Positions 1 through 5,365 of a DNA stretch of 5,365 bases are shown one piece after another. Source of the stretch: an uncultured Bacteroidales bacterium (lineage in GTDB: Bacteria > Bacteroidota > Bacteroidia > Bacteroidales > P3); NCBI GenBank assembly GCA_937915785.1, contig CALGGY010000123.1:1-5365 (forward strand), read 5' to 3'. Each line of letters begins with the position of its first letter. The stretch's first letter is position 1. The position numbers were made by a program, and so were the translations under genes. Below the pieces are notes generated by a model. That model made no database searches, was not told where the DNA came from, and saw only the letters and a list, made by a program, of their open reading frames with translations.

Positions 1-3000
1 GCGTTTACACCCAGCGTTCGCGTGACAGCATAACGCGTTGTTTCCACAATCTGGTTATCGACCTTACGGTGAACGACACCCTTCGCGACACCCTTCGTCG
101 CACCATCTGTGCGGGTGCTTGCGTGGATACCAATGGTGTGCGATATTTCTTCCAAGGCGTTTACACCCAGCGCTCGCGCGACAGTATCACCCGCTGCTAC
201 CACAACCTTGTTATCGATCTTGCTGTAAACGACACCATTCGCGACACCGTACACCCCGTGATTTGTGCCGGAGCCCGATACGACACCAACTACCACATGG
301 GCTGCACGCCCGTGGGTGGACACGCATACCCGCCATATTATGTGCAGGGCGTGTACACCCAGTATTTGCGCGACACCCTTTCGGGCTGCTACCGTAATTT
401 GGTTATCGACCTTACGGTGAACGACACCTTGCGCGACACCGTGCGTATGGTGATATGTGCCGGCGCGCGGTTCGACACCAACGGACATCTGGGCTATGTG
501 CCGGTGAACGGACACGGCTACGGCCCGTATTACCGTCAAGGCGTTTATACTCAGCATTTCCGTTCTCCCGACAGCTGTTACCACAATCTTATTATCGACC
601 TTACGGTGAACGACACCCTTCGCGACACCATACACCCAGTAATTTGTGCCGGCGCGCGGTTCGACACCAACGGCCATCTGGGTTGCTCACCAGTGAGCGG
701 ACGCAACTACGGTCCTTATTACCGTCAAGGGATTTACACCCAGCACCTTCGCGCACCCGACAGCTGCTACCATAATCTGGTCATCGCCCTTACGGTGAAC
801 GACACTCTTCGCGATACCATACACCCCGTAATATGTGCCGGAGCACGGTTCGACACCAACGGACATCTGGGTTGCTCGCCCGTAAGCGGACGCAACTACG
901 GTCCTTATTACCATCAGGGCGTTTACACCCAGCACCTTCGCGCCCCCGACAGCTGTTTCCACAACCTTGTCATCGACCTTTCGGTGAGTGACACCCTCCG
1001 CGACACCGTTTATCGCACGGTGTGTGCCGGCCGCAGTTTCGACACCAACGGCAGCCGCTACTATCAGCCTGGATGGCATACCAACCGTTTGCGCGAGCCC
1101 GACAGTTGCTACCACAACATCGTTGTGCACCTTACGGTGAACGACACCTTGCGCGACACCGTTTACCGCACGGTGTGTGCCGGCCGCAGTTTCGACACCA
1201 ACGGCAGCCGCTACTACCTGCCGGGATGGTACACCCAGCACCTGCGTCAGCCCGACAGTTGCTACAACAACCTTGTGATAAACCTAACGGTGAGCGACAC
1301 CATCCGCGACACCATCTATCGCACGGTGTGTGCCGGCCGCAGTTTCGACACCAACGGCAGCCGCTACTACCTGCCGGGATGGTACACCCAGCACCTGCGT
1401 CAGCCCGACAGTTGCTACAACAACCTTGTGATAAACCTTACGGTGAACGACACCATACGCGACACCATACACCGCGAAGTGTGTGCCGGCCGCAGTTTCG
1501 ACACCAACGGGGTGCGGTATTATTACACCGGCGTTTATACACAGCACCTGCGTCAGCCCGACAGCTGTTTCAACAATCTTGTGATAGATTTGCTTGTGCG
1601 CGACACCATTCGCGACACCTTGTACCGCGAGATATGTGCCGGCGGCAGTTTCGACACCCTCGGCCGACGCTTTTATTTCACAGGTTATTACACTTTCCAT
1701 CTGCGTCATCCCGACAGCTGTTTCTACAACATGGTGATAGACCTGTTTGTGCGCGACACCATACGCGACACCATACATCGCGAGGTGTGTTCGGGACATA
1801 CGTGGGATACAAACGGTGTGACTTATTATAACACTGGTTATTACACTCAGTATTTCAGGGATTCGGTAACCATGTGTTTCCGCAATCTGGTTATCCACCT
1901 GATAGTGGCCGACCCTGTAAGGATACACGAGTATCATACAATATGCAAGGGCGAGAAGTATCTTTTCAACGGCACATGGTACTCCACCCAGGGCATCTAC
2001 CGTTTCAGCACGTGGGACATAAACGGTTGCGACAGCGTTTCGGTGCTTCACCTTACGGTGCTCGACACGGCGGTAACGCATATCTACGACACCACCTACG
2101 CCAATTCGTATGCCTTTATGGATTCGGTGTATTACCAGTCGGGGACATATTATCGCGAGGCTGGCAGTGGCGTAAACGGTTGCGACAGCTCGGTGTTTCT
2201 GCACCTGCTGTTCTGCGATTCGGTGGTAACCGAGCTGTACGACACCATCTGCAGCGACACGGTGTATGTGTTCAACGAACAGCTGCTGCGCAGGTCGGGC
2301 AAATACGTACACAACGCTCGTACCGCATTGGGATGCGACAGCATTGTGGTGCTGCATCTCACAGTGGTGGACTATCCCACGTTGGAACTTGCCGACTCGG
2401 GCAACTATTGTTATGGCGGAGTGGCAACGATTAAGGCAAACACCAACGGCAATGAGGTGTGGTGGTCGTCGGTGCCGCACGATTCAACACTGGTGGGGCA
2501 GGAGGGCAACACTACCATTTATGTGTCGCCTACCGAATACACCGTTTACACCGTGGTGGCCGACAGTGTGCCGCGTCCCAAGAACTGTCCCGTAACGGCT
2601 TCGATAGCCGTGAACAAGGCTTCGAAAGTGGAAGCCAAAATGATTGTGAACCCTGAAGTGCTCGAAATCAGCCGTTTGCAGGTAAGGTTCACCGATGTGA
2701 GCCGGGGCGACGTGGTATATCGCCGTTGGCAGATTGCCGAATCCGACCTCATGGCGCAACAACGCATGGTGACAGACGACAGCATTGTGTGGCACACGGC
2801 CTCGGCCAACAGCGACAGCATTGTGGCGAGGCTCTACATAACCGACATCAACGGCTGCGAGGACAGCGTGGAACGCTCGGTGCCCATACAGCGCGGCGAG
2901 CTGTGGGTGCCAAACGCCTTCACCCCCGACGGCAACGACAATACCCTTTTCAAAGTGGGAGCCGTAAATGTAACTTTCTACGAAATAAGCATTTATAACC

Positions 3001-3170
3001 GTGGCGGATTGCTGGTATATCACAGCACCGACGTCAACGAAAGTTGGGACGGAACCCACAAGGGACAGAAATGTGTCGAAGGGTCGTATGTGTATATTAT
3101 TATGTATCAAACAAAATCGAACACCCGAAAGACTTTGAAAAAAGTGGGCTCGGTGCTGCTGATAAGATAA
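1..3170 (+). CDS. Large tandem-repeat surface protein with C-terminal T9SS type B sorting domain (5' partial)
   Basis: The frame whose first full codon is GTT at 3 is open to the TAA at 3168-3170, so the true start lies upstream. The GTG at 69 is an internal repeat valine, not a start. In order it encodes the end of one repeat and 14 full repeats (to 2363), an Ig-like domain (about 2364-2615), a PKD-like domain (about 2616-2892) and a gliding-motility-associated C-terminal domain (about 2895-3167). That last domain has WVPNAFTPDGN, IYNRGG, WDGT and a terminal LIR. In Bacteroidota it directs a protein through the T9SS to the surface or medium. No enzymatic motif is visible, and the make-up is that of an extended adhesin or structural surface protein. 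The missing N-terminus probably resembles that of gene 2, which carries the same repeats; this is inference. Family and secretion route are confident; the ligand is unknown. Confidence 0.93.
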   Translation, partial: VYTQRSRDSITRCFHNLVIDLTVNDTLRDTLRRTICAGACVDTNGVRYFFQGVYTQRSRDSITRCYHNLVIDLAVNDTIRDTVHPVICAGARYDTNYHMGCTPVGGHAYPPYYVQGVYTQYLRDTLSGCYRNLVIDLTVNDTLRDTVRMVICAGARFDTNGHLGYVPVNGHGYGPYYRQGVYTQHFRSPDSCYHNLIIDLTVNDTLRDTIHPVICAGARFDTNGHLGCSPVSGRNYGPYYRQGIYTQHLRAPDSCYHNLVIALTVNDTLRDTIHPVICAGARFDTNGHLGCSPVSGRNYGPYYHQGVYTQHLRAPDSCFHNLVIDLSVSDTLRDTVYRTVCAGRSFDTNGSRYYQPGWHTNRLREPDSCYHNIVVHLTVNDTLRDTVYRTVCAGRSFDTNGSRYYLPGWYTQHLRQPDSCYNNLVINLTVSDTIRDTIYRTVCAGRSFDTNGSRYYLPGWYTQHLRQPDSCYNNLVINLTVNDTIRDTIHREVCAGRSFDTNGVRYYYTGVYTQHLRQPDSCFNNLVIDLLVRDTIRDTLYREICAGGSFDTLGRRFYFTGYYTFHLRHPDSCFYNMVIDLFVRDTIRDTIHREVCSGHTWDTNGVTYYNTGYYTQYFRDSVTMCFRNLVIHLIVADPVRIHEYHTICKGEKYLFNGTWYSTQGIYRFSTWDINGCDSVSVLHLTVLDTAVTHIYDTTYANSYAFMDSVYYQSGTYYREAGSGVNGCDSSVFLHLLFCDSVVTELYDTICSDTVYVFNEQLLRRSGKYVHNARTALGCDSIVVLHLTVVDYPTLELADSGNYCYGGVATIKANTNGNEVWWSSVPHDSTLVGQEGNTTIYVSPTEYTVYTVVADSVPRPKNCPVTASIAVNKASKVEAKMIVNPEVLEISRLQVRFTDVSRGDVVYRRWQIAESDLMAQQRMVTDDSIVWHTASANSDSIVARLYITDINGCEDSVERSVPIQRGELWVPNAFTPDGNDNTLFKVGAVNVTFYEISIYNRGGLLVYHSTDVNESWDGTHKGQKCVEGSYVYIIMYQTKSNTRKTLKKVGSVLLIR
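225..983 (+). repeat. Block of four long-form repeat units (63-64 aa)
   Basis: Units at 225, 417, 606 and 795 are 64, 63, 63 and 63 residues long. Compared with the short form they carry about 12 extra residues after FDTNG, of the type GHLGCSPVSGRNYGPYY, rich in Gly, Tyr and Pro. Three of the four have an additional cysteine in this segment (MGC or LGC); the 417 unit has LGY. The third repeat of gene 2 (5202 onward) is also long-form, so the insertion is a shared unit type rather than a one-off event. Confidence 0.92.
984..1904 (+). repeat. Block of six short-form repeat units (51-52 aa)
   Basis: Units at 984, 1137, 1290, 1443 and 1596 are exactly 153 bp; the one at 1749 is 156 bp. They lack the Gly/Tyr-rich insertion and read CAGRSFDTNGSRYY followed by PGWYTQHLRQPDSCY in the most uniform members. 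The units at 1596 and 1749 begin V-R-D-T in place of V-N-D-T and drift further (SFDTLG, TWDTNG), making a bridge to the degenerate units downstream. Confidence 0.92.
1167..1438 (+). repeat. Exact 119-bp direct repeat between adjacent units
   Basis: Bases 1167-1285 and 1320-1438 are identical by direct reading, offset by one 153-bp unit. They cover most of the units at 1137 and 1290. Identity stops sharply on both sides: TAC versus TAT just upstream, and CTA versus CTT just downstream. Neighbouring units differ at many synonymous sites, so this pair marks a recent duplication or gene conversion. Confidence 0.95.
1905..2363 (+). repeat. Three degenerate terminal repeat units (51 aa each)
   Basis: Units at 1905, 2058 and 2211 keep the 51-residue length but lose RDT and SCY, and have NGCDS or LGCDS followed by LHL instead. 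The 2058 unit lacks the first conserved cysteine (DTTYAN where others have TICAG). The 2211 unit has an extra cysteine at its second residue (FCDS). They form the transition from the homogenised array to the C-terminal domains and probably preserve the ancestral repeat type. Confidence 0.88.
2364..2615 (+). other. Ig-like domain of gene 1
   Basis: The segment begins VVDYPTLELADSG and contains YCYGG followed by ATIKA, then WW, then TEYTVYTVVADS and a cysteine in NCPVTASIAV. This pattern matches the Ig-like module often found just before gliding-motility C-terminal domains in Bacteroidota. The two cysteines (YCYGG and NCPV) are placed where an intradomain disulfide would be expected. Boundaries are approximate, and no domain search was run. 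Confidence 0.65.
2616..2892 (+). other. PKD-like beta-sandwich domain of gene 1
   Basis: The segment VEAKMIVNPEVLEISRLQVRFTDVS, with YRRWQI after it and ending in YITDINGCEDSVERSVPI, follows the PKD-like pattern (proline-containing first strand, F-x-D-x-S, a W strand, then D-x-N-G-C). The central WDFGDG motif is replaced by RWQIAESD, so this is a divergent member. It probably acts as a rigid spacer before the sorting domain. Confidence 0.6.
2895..3167 (+). other. T9SS type B sorting domain (gliding-motility C-terminal domain)
   Basis: About 91 residues reach exactly to the stop. Hallmarks are WVPNAFTPDGNDNTLF, YEISIYNRGG, VYHSTDVNESWDGT, G-x-K-C-VEGSYVYIIMY and the final GSVLLIR. This is the normal length and order for the family, and the domain looks intact. 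In Bacteroidota it is recognised by the T9SS outer-membrane translocon. One cysteine (QKC) sits where this family often has a small or polar residue. Confidence 0.92.
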
Positions 3171-3188
3171 TCGATGAAGGGAAGTATG
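3165..3188 (+). promoter_or_regulatory. Gene 1 / gene 2 junction and choice of start codon
   Basis: The TAA of gene 1 (3168-3170) is followed by three bases and then ATG 3174; a second in-frame ATG is at 3186. The purine run AAGGGA at 3177-3182 is only three bases from ATG 3186, too close for an ideal Shine-Dalgarno site, and Bacteroidota rely little on that signal. I prefer 3174 for its tight spacing to the stop, which suits translational coupling. Either start gives a plausible signal peptide. There is no space for a terminator or promoter between the genes. Confidence 0.55.
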
Positions 3189-3290
3189 ACAAACGGCAGA
3201 TACATAAAAGGACAGCGTAAGGCATTGAACAGATGTCTTGCACTGCTATTGCCGTTGGTAATGCTTGTTTCGCCCCTGTCGATGGCGGCG
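3174..3290 (+). other. Predicted Sec signal peptide of gene 2
   Basis: Residues 1-39 have a basic n-region (K2, R9, K12, R15, K16, R20), a hydrophobic core from about L22 to V32 and a c-region SPLSMAA before Q40, consistent with signal peptidase I cleavage. The n-region is fairly long, and starting at Met5 would shorten it. Cys21 lies before the hydrophobic core, so it is not a lipobox. Confidence 0.8.
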
Positions 3291-5365
3291 CAGAGCAGGT
3301 TCGAAACCTATGGCAAGGAGTTTTGGGCGGTGTTTATGAGCAACTATCAACGCAGTCATGGCATAGCCGGACTGGAAATGAGCATATCCGTGGCTGCAAA
3401 AAAACAGAGCCTTATAACCTTGGAGTGTTATGGCGCTATTAGTATGGTGCCCATTTGGCAAGATACTTTCAGCGTTGCCCCAAACTCTGTGGTCAAATAT
3501 GTCATTCCCGATTCGTTGGTCTATATGATGTCACCATTGCCCAATGGCATTTGGAAGAGTGTGAGGATACTCTCTACGGAAGATGTTACAGTGCACTCGG
3601 CCAATTTTTCGCAAGCCTCGCTCGATATGGCCTACTTGCTGCCGATACAGACCTTGGGCAGCGAGTATATGATTCAAATTCATCCGCCAAAAATACCGCG
3701 AGAATATGAACAATATCGTGGTATGACCACCATCACAGCAACGGAGAACAACACACTGGTGGAGATTGTCCCCTCTGTTCCTGTTGTGTTGGACACTACT
3801 CGTCCGGCAGGAGTGCTAATTCAGAAGGTTCTCAACAAAGGTCAGTCGTTGTTGCTCACCTCCGTACGAAGTGGCTCTTCGAGAGACCTTTCGGGAACAA
3901 AAATCAGGGCTTTGGGATGTAAAAAAATATCAGTATTCCAGGGCAACGAGCTCACCTTTGTGCCAAACGACACCAACGGGGCCGGCGACCACATCTATTC
4001 GCAGGCAGTGCCTATATCGGCTTGGGGGACGAAATTTGCAGTAACCCGCACTATTCTTTTCTCGGGAATGGACCGCTCCGCCGACGAGGTGAGGGTAACG
4101 GCTTCCGAAAACAATACCGTGGTGAAAAAGAACGGCGTGCCCATTGATACATTGCAGTCGGGACAAACGCACCAGTTCATCATGCAGGGCACAGAAGTTT
4201 CGGCATTTTTAGAAACATCGAAACCAGCGGCGGTTTACATGTATCTCGTGGGCAACGAATATGGGCAAAACTTTTCTTTGGGCGACCCCTCTATGATGTG
4301 GATACCGCCGTTGAACCAGACTTCGGACAGCGTTTTGGTGAACCCTGTGCTTCCGGTGGACTCTGTTTATGCGTCGATGCCGTTCGGTGTACCGCAGTTT
4401 TTCAATGTAAACATTGTAGTGAAAACTGCCGACACCTCGAAAATTTTTGTGGATACGTTACACGTGGTGGGTTGGGACACGCTGGTAGGCAACGGCGGCT
4501 ACTCGTACATTCGCTCGTCGATATACCCCAGCACACAATGGATTTATGGCGCCGAAATGGTGGTGCACATGTATGGTCTTGGCCCGCAAGTGTCGTATGC
4601 CAGTTTTATCGCCGCCAAGCCATTTGTGGATATGCTTGTGGATAGCGTGTCAATTCGCGATACCAACGTGCAACATTATTTCGATGCAGGCTGCGGTGTG
4701 AATTTCGCTGCCGATGTCAGGTACGATTCCATTGACTATGTGGAGTGGGATTTTGGCGATGGTACACCGCTTCAGCGCAGCCAAACGGTAACCCACGGTT
4801 TCCATGGCAACGACTCATCGTATGAGGTAACAATGATAGTCCATTCATCCATTCAATGCGACCATTTTACCGACACCCTGCGCTATTCGTTTATCTATAT
4901 CGACACCCTGCGCGACACCATACACCCTGTTATCTGTTCCGGAGCCCGTTTCGATACACTTGGCCACACCTACCGCAATCCCGGTTTCTTTACCGAACAT
5001 ATCACCGACAGTGCCGGTTGCATCACCAACCTCGTTATCGACCTCACCGTTACCGACACCCTCCGCGATACCATCTACCCTATTATCTGTGCCGGCGGAC
5101 GGTTCGACACCCTCGGCCATACCTATCGTCAGCCTGGCGTGTATGTGGTGAAAAGTCGTTTGCCCGACAGCTGCTACCACAATCTGGTTATTGACCTTAC
5201 GGTGAACGACACCCTGCGCGACACCATACACCCTGTTATCTGCGCCGGAGCCCGTTTCGACACCAACGGACATCTGGGTTATGCTCCCTCCAGCGGCCAG
5301 AACTACGGACCTTATTACCGTCAAGGCATTTATACCCAGCACCTGCGTACCTCCGACAGCTGCTA
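3174..5365 (+). CDS. IgGFc-binding-domain / PKD / tandem-repeat surface protein (3' partial, runs off window)
   Basis: An open frame of 730 codons plus two bases runs from ATG 3174 to the window end without a stop. Residues 1-39 look like a Sec signal peptide: a basic n-region, the hydrophobic stretch LALLLPLVMLV, and likely cleavage after SMAA before Q40. Residues about 43-485 resemble the IgGFc-binding protein N-terminal domain, with GKEFW at 47-51, two T/S-E-N-N turns (ITATENN near 187, VTASENN near 308), GDH at 271-273 and GDPSMM at 370-375. A PKD domain follows with WDFGDG at 525-530. From 4896 it continues as two 51-residue repeats and a third, longer one cut by the edge, all of the type in the upstream gene. 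It is probably a paralogue of that gene and should also end in a T9SS domain beyond the window. ATG 3186 (residue 5) is an alternative start and would leave the signal peptide intact. A role in binding host glycoproteins is only a guess from the domain name. Confidence 0.9.
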   Translation, partial: MKGSMTNGRYIKGQRKALNRCLALLLPLVMLVSPLSMAAQSRFETYGKEFWAVFMSNYQRSHGIAGLEMSISVAAKKQSLITLECYGAISMVPIWQDTFSVAPNSVVKYVIPDSLVYMMSPLPNGIWKSVRILSTEDVTVHSANFSQASLDMAYLLPIQTLGSEYMIQIHPPKIPREYEQYRGMTTITATENNTLVEIVPSVPVVLDTTRPAGVLIQKVLNKGQSLLLTSVRSGSSRDLSGTKIRALGCKKISVFQGNELTFVPNDTNGAGDHIYSQAVPISAWGTKFAVTRTILFSGMDRSADEVRVTASENNTVVKKNGVPIDTLQSGQTHQFIMQGTEVSAFLETSKPAAVYMYLVGNEYGQNFSLGDPSMMWIPPLNQTSDSVLVNPVLPVDSVYASMPFGVPQFFNVNIVVKTADTSKIFVDTLHVVGWDTLVGNGGYSYIRSSIYPSTQWIYGAEMVVHMYGLGPQVSYASFIAAKPFVDMLVDSVSIRDTNVQHYFDAGCGVNFAADVRYDSIDYVEWDFGDGTPLQRSQTVTHGFHGNDSSYEVTMIVHSSIQCDHFTDTLRYSFIYIDTLRDTIHPVICSGARFDTLGHTYRNPGFFTEHITDSAGCITNLVIDLTVTDTLRDTIYPIICAGGRFDTLGHTYRQPGVYVVKSRLPDSCYHNLVIDLTVNDTLRDTIHPVICAGARFDTNGHLGYAPSSGQNYGPYYRQGIYTQHLRTSDSC
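3300..4619 (+). other. IgGFc-binding-protein-like N-terminal domain of gene 2
   Basis: The domain starts at FETYGKEFWAVFMSNY, close to the G-K-E-F-W opening typical of this family. It has the internal two-fold look of the family: strands before an S/T-E-N-N-T turn (ITATENNTLVEI and VTASENNTVVKKNG), each followed by a G-Q-S or G-Q-T loop, with KISVFQGN, GDHIYSQAVPISAWGTKF and GDPSMMWIPPLNQ between and after. It is named after the mammalian mucus protein FCGBP. Bacterial members are extracellular and mostly uncharacterised, so binding of IgG or mucin should not be assumed. Confidence 0.72.
4656..4895 (+). other. PKD domain of gene 2
   Basis: The classic signature WDFGDGTP begins at 4746, preceded by FAADVRYDSIDYVE and followed by VTHGFHGNDSSYEVTMIV, as expected for the later strands of a PKD fold. 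It joins the IgGFc-like domain to the repeats. The text DTLR in HFTDTLRYSF just before the first repeat hints that the array may have been extended from this edge. Boundaries are approximate. Confidence 0.8.
4896..5365 (+). repeat. Tandem repeat array B of gene 2 (two full units plus a truncated one)
   Basis: Units start at 4896, 5049 and 5202. The first two are 51 residues, short-form, with TLRDTIH or TLRDTIY, C-S/A-G, FDTLGHTYR and a closing NLVIDLT. The third is long-form (GHLGYAPSSGQNYGPYY) and is cut at its SCY by the window end. It is very close to the units at 417-794 of gene 1, both in protein and in long stretches of DNA. The array has the same reading frame and phase as array A. Confidence 0.93.

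Larger units (their letters stand above)
1..2363 (+). repeat. Tandem protein-coding repeat array A (14 full units plus a partial one)
   Basis: Units start at the valine of a V-N-D-T-L/I-R-D-T motif, at 69, 225, 417, 606, 795, 984, 1137, 1290, 1443, 1596, 1749, 1905, 2058 and 2211. Bases 1-68 are the end of an earlier unit. The typical pattern is VNDTxRDT, a few residues, I/VCAG, FDTNG, an aromatic stretch, G-x-YTQHLR, PDSCY/F and NLVIDLT. Two cysteines (in CAG and SCY) are nearly invariant. The last three units grade into the pattern YDTIC...NGCDSxxxLHLTV that is common in Bacteroidota surface proteins, which suggests the elaborated units arose from that module. All lengths are multiples of three, so gain or loss of units keeps the frame. 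Confidence 0.95.

Noticed and set aside
69..71. GTG at 69 as the start of gene 1
   Set aside because: It is the conserved first valine of a repeat unit, and the frame is open upstream to the window edge with matching repeat sequence.
1022..1831. Plus-strand 269-codon ORF in another frame (and similar ones at 38-397, 455-775, 4856-5194)
   Set aside because: Arg/His/Pro/Gln-rich shadow translations of the same repeats; the real frame has the conserved motifs and the complete C-terminal domain.
1..2363. CRISPR array or non-coding satellite
   Set aside because: The period is 153-192 bp, a multiple of three, with no short repeat/spacer structure, and the variation is codon-like (mainly third positions).
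1284..2480. Long minus-strand ORF of 398 codons across the repeat array, and another at 687-1241
   Set aside because: They lie opposite a clearly coding repeat array. Tandem units with lengths divisible by three lack stops in the same phase over and over, which keeps antisense frames open. The translations show only mirrored repeats and no known domain.
3168..3174. Stop readthrough joining both genes into one polypeptide, since they share a frame
   Set aside because: Gene 1 ends in a complete sorting domain that must be C-terminal, and gene 2 begins with its own signal peptide. The shared frame more likely reflects the 3-bp spacing.
3234..3266. Cys21 of gene 2 as a lipoprotein site
   Set aside because: The cysteine precedes the hydrophobic core instead of following it, and there is no lipobox around it.
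3969..3981. A stretch in the IgGFc-like domain (NDTNG) matching a word of the repeats near 1500
   Set aside because: It is only about 14 bases and the surrounding residues are unrelated, so it is probably chance within a genome favouring these codons.

Overview
The window is coding on the + strand almost from end to end. It holds two large, co-directional, repeat-rich surface-protein genes, and both are cut by the window edges. The organism is very probably a member of the Bacteroidota, most likely a host-associated Bacteroidales. The first protein ends in a gliding-motility-type C-terminal domain (type B sorting signal of the type IX secretion system, T9SS), which is largely confined to that phylum. 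The second begins with a signal peptide and an IgGFc-binding-protein-like N-terminal domain, then a PKD domain. I cannot name genus or species.

Layout. Gene 1 (1..3170, 5' end off-window) has 14 complete tandem repeats of 51-64 residues plus the end of a fifteenth (1..2363). An Ig-like domain, a PKD-like domain and a complete T9SS type B sorting domain follow, with a TAA stop at 3168-3170. After three bases, gene 2 starts at ATG 3174 in the same reading frame and is still open at 5365. It encodes a signal peptide, a ~440-residue IgGFc-binding-like domain, a PKD domain with WDFGDG, and the first three units of the same repeat family as gene 1. Because it has no stop inside the window, a simple start-to-stop ORF search would miss it.

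The two pieces look like the back half of one protein and the front half of a paralogue lying head-to-tail. The complete architecture is probably signal peptide, IgGFc-like domain, PKD, repeat array, Ig/PKD-like domains, T9SS domain, with each gene showing one end. Both would be exported by Sec, moved across the outer membrane by T9SS, and displayed or released as long adhesin-like proteins. The 3-bp spacing, with no room for a terminator or promoter, suggests one operon with possible translational coupling.

The repeats are the main point of interest. They come in two length classes, a 51-52-residue form and a 63-64-residue form with an extra Gly/Tyr-rich segment, and these occur in blocks. 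Two adjacent units share 119 identical bases, while other neighbours differ mostly at synonymous sites. Since the two arrays share frame and phase, recombination between them would give an in-frame chimera. I see no RNA gene, CRISPR array, insertion sequence or terminator.
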